Below the pieces are notes generated by a model. That model did not search any database. It worked only from the letters and a program-made list of their open reading frames with translations, and was not told where the DNA came from. A stretch of DNA of 9,003 nt, taken from the NCBI GenBank assembly GCA_937910255.1, contig CALEOQ010000462.1:1-9003 (forward strand), read 5' to 3'. The position numbers and the translations under genes were made by a program. This document shows positions 6,865 to 9,003 of the stretch, one piece after another. The DNA is from an uncultured Caulobacteraceae bacterium. GTDB lineage: Bacteria; Pseudomonadota; Alphaproteobacteria; Caulobacterales; Caulobacteraceae. Position 1 is the stretch's first letter; each line of letters begins with the position of its first letter.

Positions 6865-7585
6865 GCAAGCGGACCTCTTTGCGACCGGCATGGCCGAGGC
6901 GGCGGCCTTGTCGGTGATCGCGCCGACCGCCGATCCCTGCGCTGAGCTGCACGCCCGATTCGCCGCCCATGGCCTGGAGGCCTTGGACGAGGGCGACACC
7001 CTCGCCCTCGTGCTGTCGCGCTGCCTGCGGCCTGGTGCCAACGCCGCCTACGCCGCCGACGCGCTGATGGCGCGGTTCGGCGGGGTGGCGCGCGTGTTCG
7101 GCGCGCCTGAGCCGGAACTGGCCCGGGTGATCGGCCGCGAGGCGGCCCGCGAGCTGACCCTGCTGCATGGCCTGCTGCTGCGCCTGCTCGAACACCCGCT
7201 GCGCCAGCGGCCGCTGCTGGGGTCGTATGAGGCCGTGAACACCTATCTGCGCGCCCGGCTCGCCGCTCTGCCGCGGGAAGTGTTCCACGTCCTGTTCCTC
7301 GACAAGCGCAACCAGCTGATCGCCGACGAGCGCTTGGGGGTCGGGACCGTGGACCATGCGCCGGTCTATCCGCGCGAGGTGGCGCGGCGGGCGCTGGAGC
7401 TGTCGGCCAGCGCGGTCCTGCTCGTGCACAACCATCCATCGGCCGATCCCACCCCCTCGCGGGCTGACATCGACATGACCCGACTGGTGGTTGACGCGCT
7501 GCGGCCGCTGCGGATCGCCGTGCACGACCATGTGGTGGTGGCCAGCGACCAACTGGTCAGCTTCCGGGCCCAGGGGCTGATCTAG
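6857..7585 (+). CDS. radC: RadC family JAB-domain protein
   Basis: Encodes 242 residues, the usual RadC length. The N-terminal part (about 30-115) corresponds to the helix-hairpin-helix-like region. The C-terminal MPN/JAB domain (about 123-242) includes EVFHVLFLDKRNQLI (141-155) and an intact metal-binding JAMM motif HNHPSADPTPSRAD (191-204; His191, His193, Asp204). RadC was once assigned to DNA repair, but its activity is not settled; copies next to ardC and ssb are typical of plasmids and integrative elements. The ATG at 6857 overlaps the end of the Tat-signal gene by 8 bases and lacks a strong Shine-Dalgarno sequence, so translation probably depends on coupling. An ATG at residue 12 is an alternative start. 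The frame is open far upstream, but those starts lie inside the preceding gene. No repeated leader precedes this gene. Confidence 0.9.
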   Translation: MVEQADLFATGMAEAAALSVIAPTADPCAELHARFAAHGLEALDEGDTLALVLSRCLRPGANAAYAADALMARFGGVARVFGAPEPELARVIGREAARELTLLHGLLLRLLEHPLRQRPLLGSYEAVNTYLRARLAALPREVFHVLFLDKRNQLIADERLGVGTVDHAPVYPREVARRALELSASAVLLVHNHPSADPTPSRADIDMTRLVVDALRPLRIAVHDHVVVASDQLVSFRAQGLI

Positions 7586-7655
7586 GAGGATGGAGCAAGG
7601 GACCGGAGCGGGCGAGCGCTCCGGGAATGGTCCGGGCGCCGATGGGAGCCCTGCC
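7585..7655 (+). promoter_or_regulatory. Repeated structured leader, copy C
   Basis: Begins at the last base of the radC stop codon and runs to the ardC start. In order: GGAGGA (7585-7590); GAGCAAGGGA; a long hairpin CCGGAGCG/CGCTCCGG (7603-7610, 7617-7624) with loop GGCGAG; AATGGTCC (7626-7633); Shine-Dalgarno GGGAG (7644-7648); and GCCATG. The outer pairing is GGA (7600-7602) with TCC (7631-7633), directly stacked on the hairpin on the 5' side. The competing pairing is GGTCC (7629-7633) with GGAgCC (7645-7650, one bulge) over the Shine-Dalgarno sequence. It has the longest inner stem of the four copies. Confidence 0.65.
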
Positions 7656-8591
7656 ATGACCCTCTCCTTCGACGGCCTGATGGCCGAGATCATCGCCCGC
7701 CTGGAGGCGGGCACGCCGCCCTGGCGCCAGGCCTGGAGTTCAGCCGGCGCTGACCCCCGCGAGCCCTTGCGGGCGAACGGCGAGCCCTTCACTGGCTCCA
7801 ACGCCTGGCTGCTGTCCTTCGCCGGGGCCGTTGCCGGCTATGCCTCGCCTTACTGGTTCACCTTCCGGCAGGCGCTCGACATCGGCGCGCCGGTGACCAA
7901 GGGCGCCAAGGCGACCCCGGCGATCCTCTACAAGACCCGCCTCATCGAGGATGAGGCCCCGGCCGAGGGCCAGGATGCCGAGGCGCGGGTGCTGCGCTTC
8001 CTGAAGGTCTACGGCGTCTTCAACGCCGAGCAGCTGACCGACTGCCCGGCGGCGTTCCTGCGCGCGCCGCCGGTCGATCCGGCCGTGCGGGCGGCGGCCC
8101 GCAACGCGGTGCTGGACGCGATCCCGAGCCGGGTGGAGTTCGCCGGCGGCACGCCCTGCTACATCCCGGCGCTGGACCTAATCCGGATGCCGGCGCCGGA
8201 GCGCTTCCGGACGGTCGAGGACTACCTGGCGACCAAGGCGCACGAGCAGCTCCACTGGAGCGGGGCCGAACATCGCCTCGCCCGCGCCTTCGGCCGACGG
8301 TACGGCGACGAGGCCTACGCCTTCGAAGAGCTGGTGGCGGAGATTGGGGCCGCGGCGCTGGGCCTGCGCATTGGCCTGCCGCCGCAGATGCTCGACGACC
8401 ACGCCGCCTACCTCGGCCACTGGGTCAAGATGCTCAAGGCCCGGCCGGGGGCGCTGCTGGAGGCCTCCGGCCATGCGCAGCGGGCCGGGGATTACCTGCT
8501 GGCGTTCAGCCAGGGCGGCGGGCCGGCCGGAGGGGAAAGTGAGGGACCGGCGGAGGGCGCTCATCCCGAGCTTTCGGAGGCCCTCCCATGA
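7656..8591 (+). CDS. ardC: ArdC-family antirestriction protein with zincin domain
   Basis: Encodes 311 residues with the two-domain ArdC layout. The N-terminal ssDNA-binding domain (about 1-127) shows LMAEIIARLEAGTPPWRQAW (8-27), NAWLLSFAGAVAGYASPYW (49-67), TFRQALDIGAPVTKGAKATP and FLKVYGVFNAEQL. The C-terminal metallopeptidase-like domain (about 145-285) has HEQLHWSG (196-203), an HExxH zinc site with His196, Glu197 and His200, and downstream YAFEELVAEIGAA (221-233) supplying the third ligand. ArdC proteins of conjugative elements bind ssDNA and protect incoming DNA from restriction. GGGAG seven bases upstream supports the start at 7656; an ATG at 7590 abuts a purine run with no spacing and lies inside the leader. 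The last 26 residues are Gly/Pro/Glu-rich (from QGGGPAGG) and unlike the domain, where leader copy D is embedded. The stop overlaps the next start as ATGA. Confidence 0.93.
   Translation: MTLSFDGLMAEIIARLEAGTPPWRQAWSSAGADPREPLRANGEPFTGSNAWLLSFAGAVAGYASPYWFTFRQALDIGAPVTKGAKATPAILYKTRLIEDEAPAEGQDAEARVLRFLKVYGVFNAEQLTDCPAAFLRAPPVDPAVRAAARNAVLDAIPSRVEFAGGTPCYIPALDLIRMPAPERFRTVEDYLATKAHEQLHWSGAEHRLARAFGRRYGDEAYAFEELVAEIGAAALGLRIGLPPQMLDDHAAYLGHWVKMLKARPGALLEASGHAQRAGDYLLAFSQGGGPAGGESEGPAEGAHPELSEALP
8529..8587 (+). promoter_or_regulatory. Degenerate leader copy D within the ardC 3' end
   Basis: A weaker version of leaders A-C, lying inside the ardC coding tail ahead of the gcrA-like gene. It keeps GGAGG (8529-8533), AGGGACCGG (8542-8550, identical to copy C at 7598-7606), a pyrimidine segment TCCC (8564-8567) and Shine-Dalgarno CGGAGG (8575-8580). 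It lacks a clear GCGAR hairpin and the ATGG motif. GGGA (8543-8546) can pair with TCCC. Alternatively CCGA (8566-8569) pairs with TCGG (8574-8577) next to the Shine-Dalgarno sequence. The Gly/Pro-rich end of ArdC may be a by-product of coding through it. Confidence 0.35.
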
Positions 8592-8702
8592 CCAGCTGGT
8601 CCGAACCCCGCATCACCACCCTGCGCACGCTCTGGCTCGACGGCCTGTCGGCGTCGCAGATCGCCAAGCAGCTCGGCGGCGTCACCCGCAACGCCGTCAT
8701 CG
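8588..8702 (+). CDS. gcrA: GcrA-family cell-cycle regulator, 3' end missing
   Basis: Only the first 38 codons are present before the adapter cuts the gene. They read MTSWSEPRITTLRTLWLDGL then SASQIAKQLGGVTRNAVI, which matches the helix-turn-helix N-terminus of GcrA proteins closely (the W-S/T-E-R...LW.EGLSASQIA..LGGVTRNAVIGKVHRL pattern). Chromosomal GcrA binds sigma70 and stimulates promoters marked by CcrM methylation at GANTC; mobile elements often carry paralogues. CGGAGG at 8575-8580, seven bases upstream, supports the start, and the ATG overlaps the ardC stop (ATGA). Whether the complete gene has the usual sigma70-binding C-terminus cannot be seen. I find no GANTC site in the leaders or in 3924-4370, so this sequence gives no sign that it controls these genes. 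Confidence 0.88.
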
Positions 8703-8760
8703 CGATCGGAAGAGCGTCGTGTAGGGAAAGAGTGTAGATCTCGGTGGTCGCCGTATCATT
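8703..8760 (-). other. Illumina P5 / TruSeq adapter, reverse complement
   Basis: Positions 8704-8760 match the reverse complement of the TruSeq universal adapter exactly (GATCGGAAGAGC through to CCGTATCATT); 8703 is C where the adapter has A. It is technical sequence and truncates the gcrA-like gene artificially. Confidence 0.98.
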
Positions 8761-9003
8761 AAAAAAAAAAAACATCAGCCTTTTTTTCCTATTTTCTCTC
8801 TAATCTCCACTCTTCCTTCCTTTTCTATTTCCCCCCCATTTCACTCCTTTTTTTCTTCTCTCCCTCCTTTTCCTTCTTTTCCTCTTCATTTTCTGCCAGC
8901 TTCTTTCTCTCCTTTTCTTCCTTCCCTTCATCCTTCCCTTCACCCCATCTCCCCACCCTATTTCCTCTCCTCCTCTTCCTCACATCTTTCCTTTCCCTCC
9001 CAC
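8761..9003. other. Poly-A then pyrimidine-rich sequencing noise
   Basis: A run of about 12 A follows the adapter end directly, then roughly 230 bases made almost entirely of C and T in irregular order with no gene, repeat unit or motif. A-run then low-quality calls after a full adapter is the usual signature of reading past the end of a short library fragment. It should not be annotated as genomic. Confidence 0.93.

Noticed and set aside
7590..7655. Upstream ATG at 7590 as the ardC start
   Set aside because: It has no spacing from the purine run before it, adds 22 Gly-rich residues not typical of ArdC, and lies within the repeated leader.
138..8702. tRNA, rRNA, CRISPR array or insertion sequence
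   Set aside because: I saw no tRNA-like cloverleaf, rRNA sequence, regularly spaced repeats or transposase motifs in the genomic portion.
80..8760. 58-base terminal inverted repeats suggesting a transposon
   Set aside because: Both copies are the Illumina TruSeq universal adapter.
8761..9003. Polypyrimidine tract as a triplex-forming or regulatory region
   Set aside because: It lies outside the adapter, follows a poly-A run and has irregular C/T calls, as expected of read-through noise.

Overview
The genomic part of this window (about 138-8702) is very GC-rich (roughly 70% by eye) and densely coding. It reads as a stretch of an alphaproteobacterial mobile element such as an integrative conjugative element, plasmid or phage-plasmid. 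The clade call rests mainly on the truncated last gene, whose 38 visible residues match the N-terminus of GcrA, an alphaproteobacterial cell-cycle regulator family. The mobile-element call rests on gene content: a strawberry-notch-type helicase, a stand-alone SSB, RadC and an ArdC antirestriction protein. Caulobacterales or relatives are plausible but not proven.

Both ends are technical. A 58-base Illumina P5/TruSeq universal adapter lies at 80-137 and its reverse complement at 8703-8760. Outside them are unplaceable sequence (1-79) and a poly-A plus pyrimidine-rich noise tail (8761-9003). The helicase (5' end) and gcrA-like gene (3' end) are therefore cut by the data, not by biology.

Layout: (1) 138-3496, plus strand, strawberry-notch superfamily helicase lacking its N-terminus. 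(2) 3521-3552, strong hairpin with a GCGA tetraloop between convergent genes. (3) 3558-3923, minus strand, ssb. (4) 3924-4302, non-coding divergent regulatory region. (5) 4371-6304, plus strand, two translationally coupled PP-loop (PAPS-reductase-like) proteins. (6) 6376-7585, plus strand, a small Tat-signal protein overlapping radC. (7) 7656-8591, plus strand, ardC. (8) 8588-8702, start of the gcrA-like gene.

The most interesting signal is a repeated leader of about 60-70 bases ahead of each plus-strand block (4303-4370, 6305-6375, 7585-7655, with a degenerate copy at 8529-8587). The first three share, in order, GGAGGA, a GC-rich hairpin with a GCGAR loop whose stem sequence changes while pairing is kept, a [A/T]TGG-NCC segment, a Shine-Dalgarno sequence and a GCCATG start. 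In all four, a short pyrimidine segment can pair either with an upstream purine run or with the Shine-Dalgarno sequence. It looks like a compact cis-acting RNA (or ssDNA hairpin) element giving shared control to the module.

The inferred theme is establishment and protection of incoming DNA: SSB and ArdC bind ssDNA, ArdC blocks restriction, relatives of the helicase carry DNA methyltransferase domains, RadC-type JAB proteins are common on mobile elements, and the two PP-loop proteins could modify nucleic acid. The joint function is inference.
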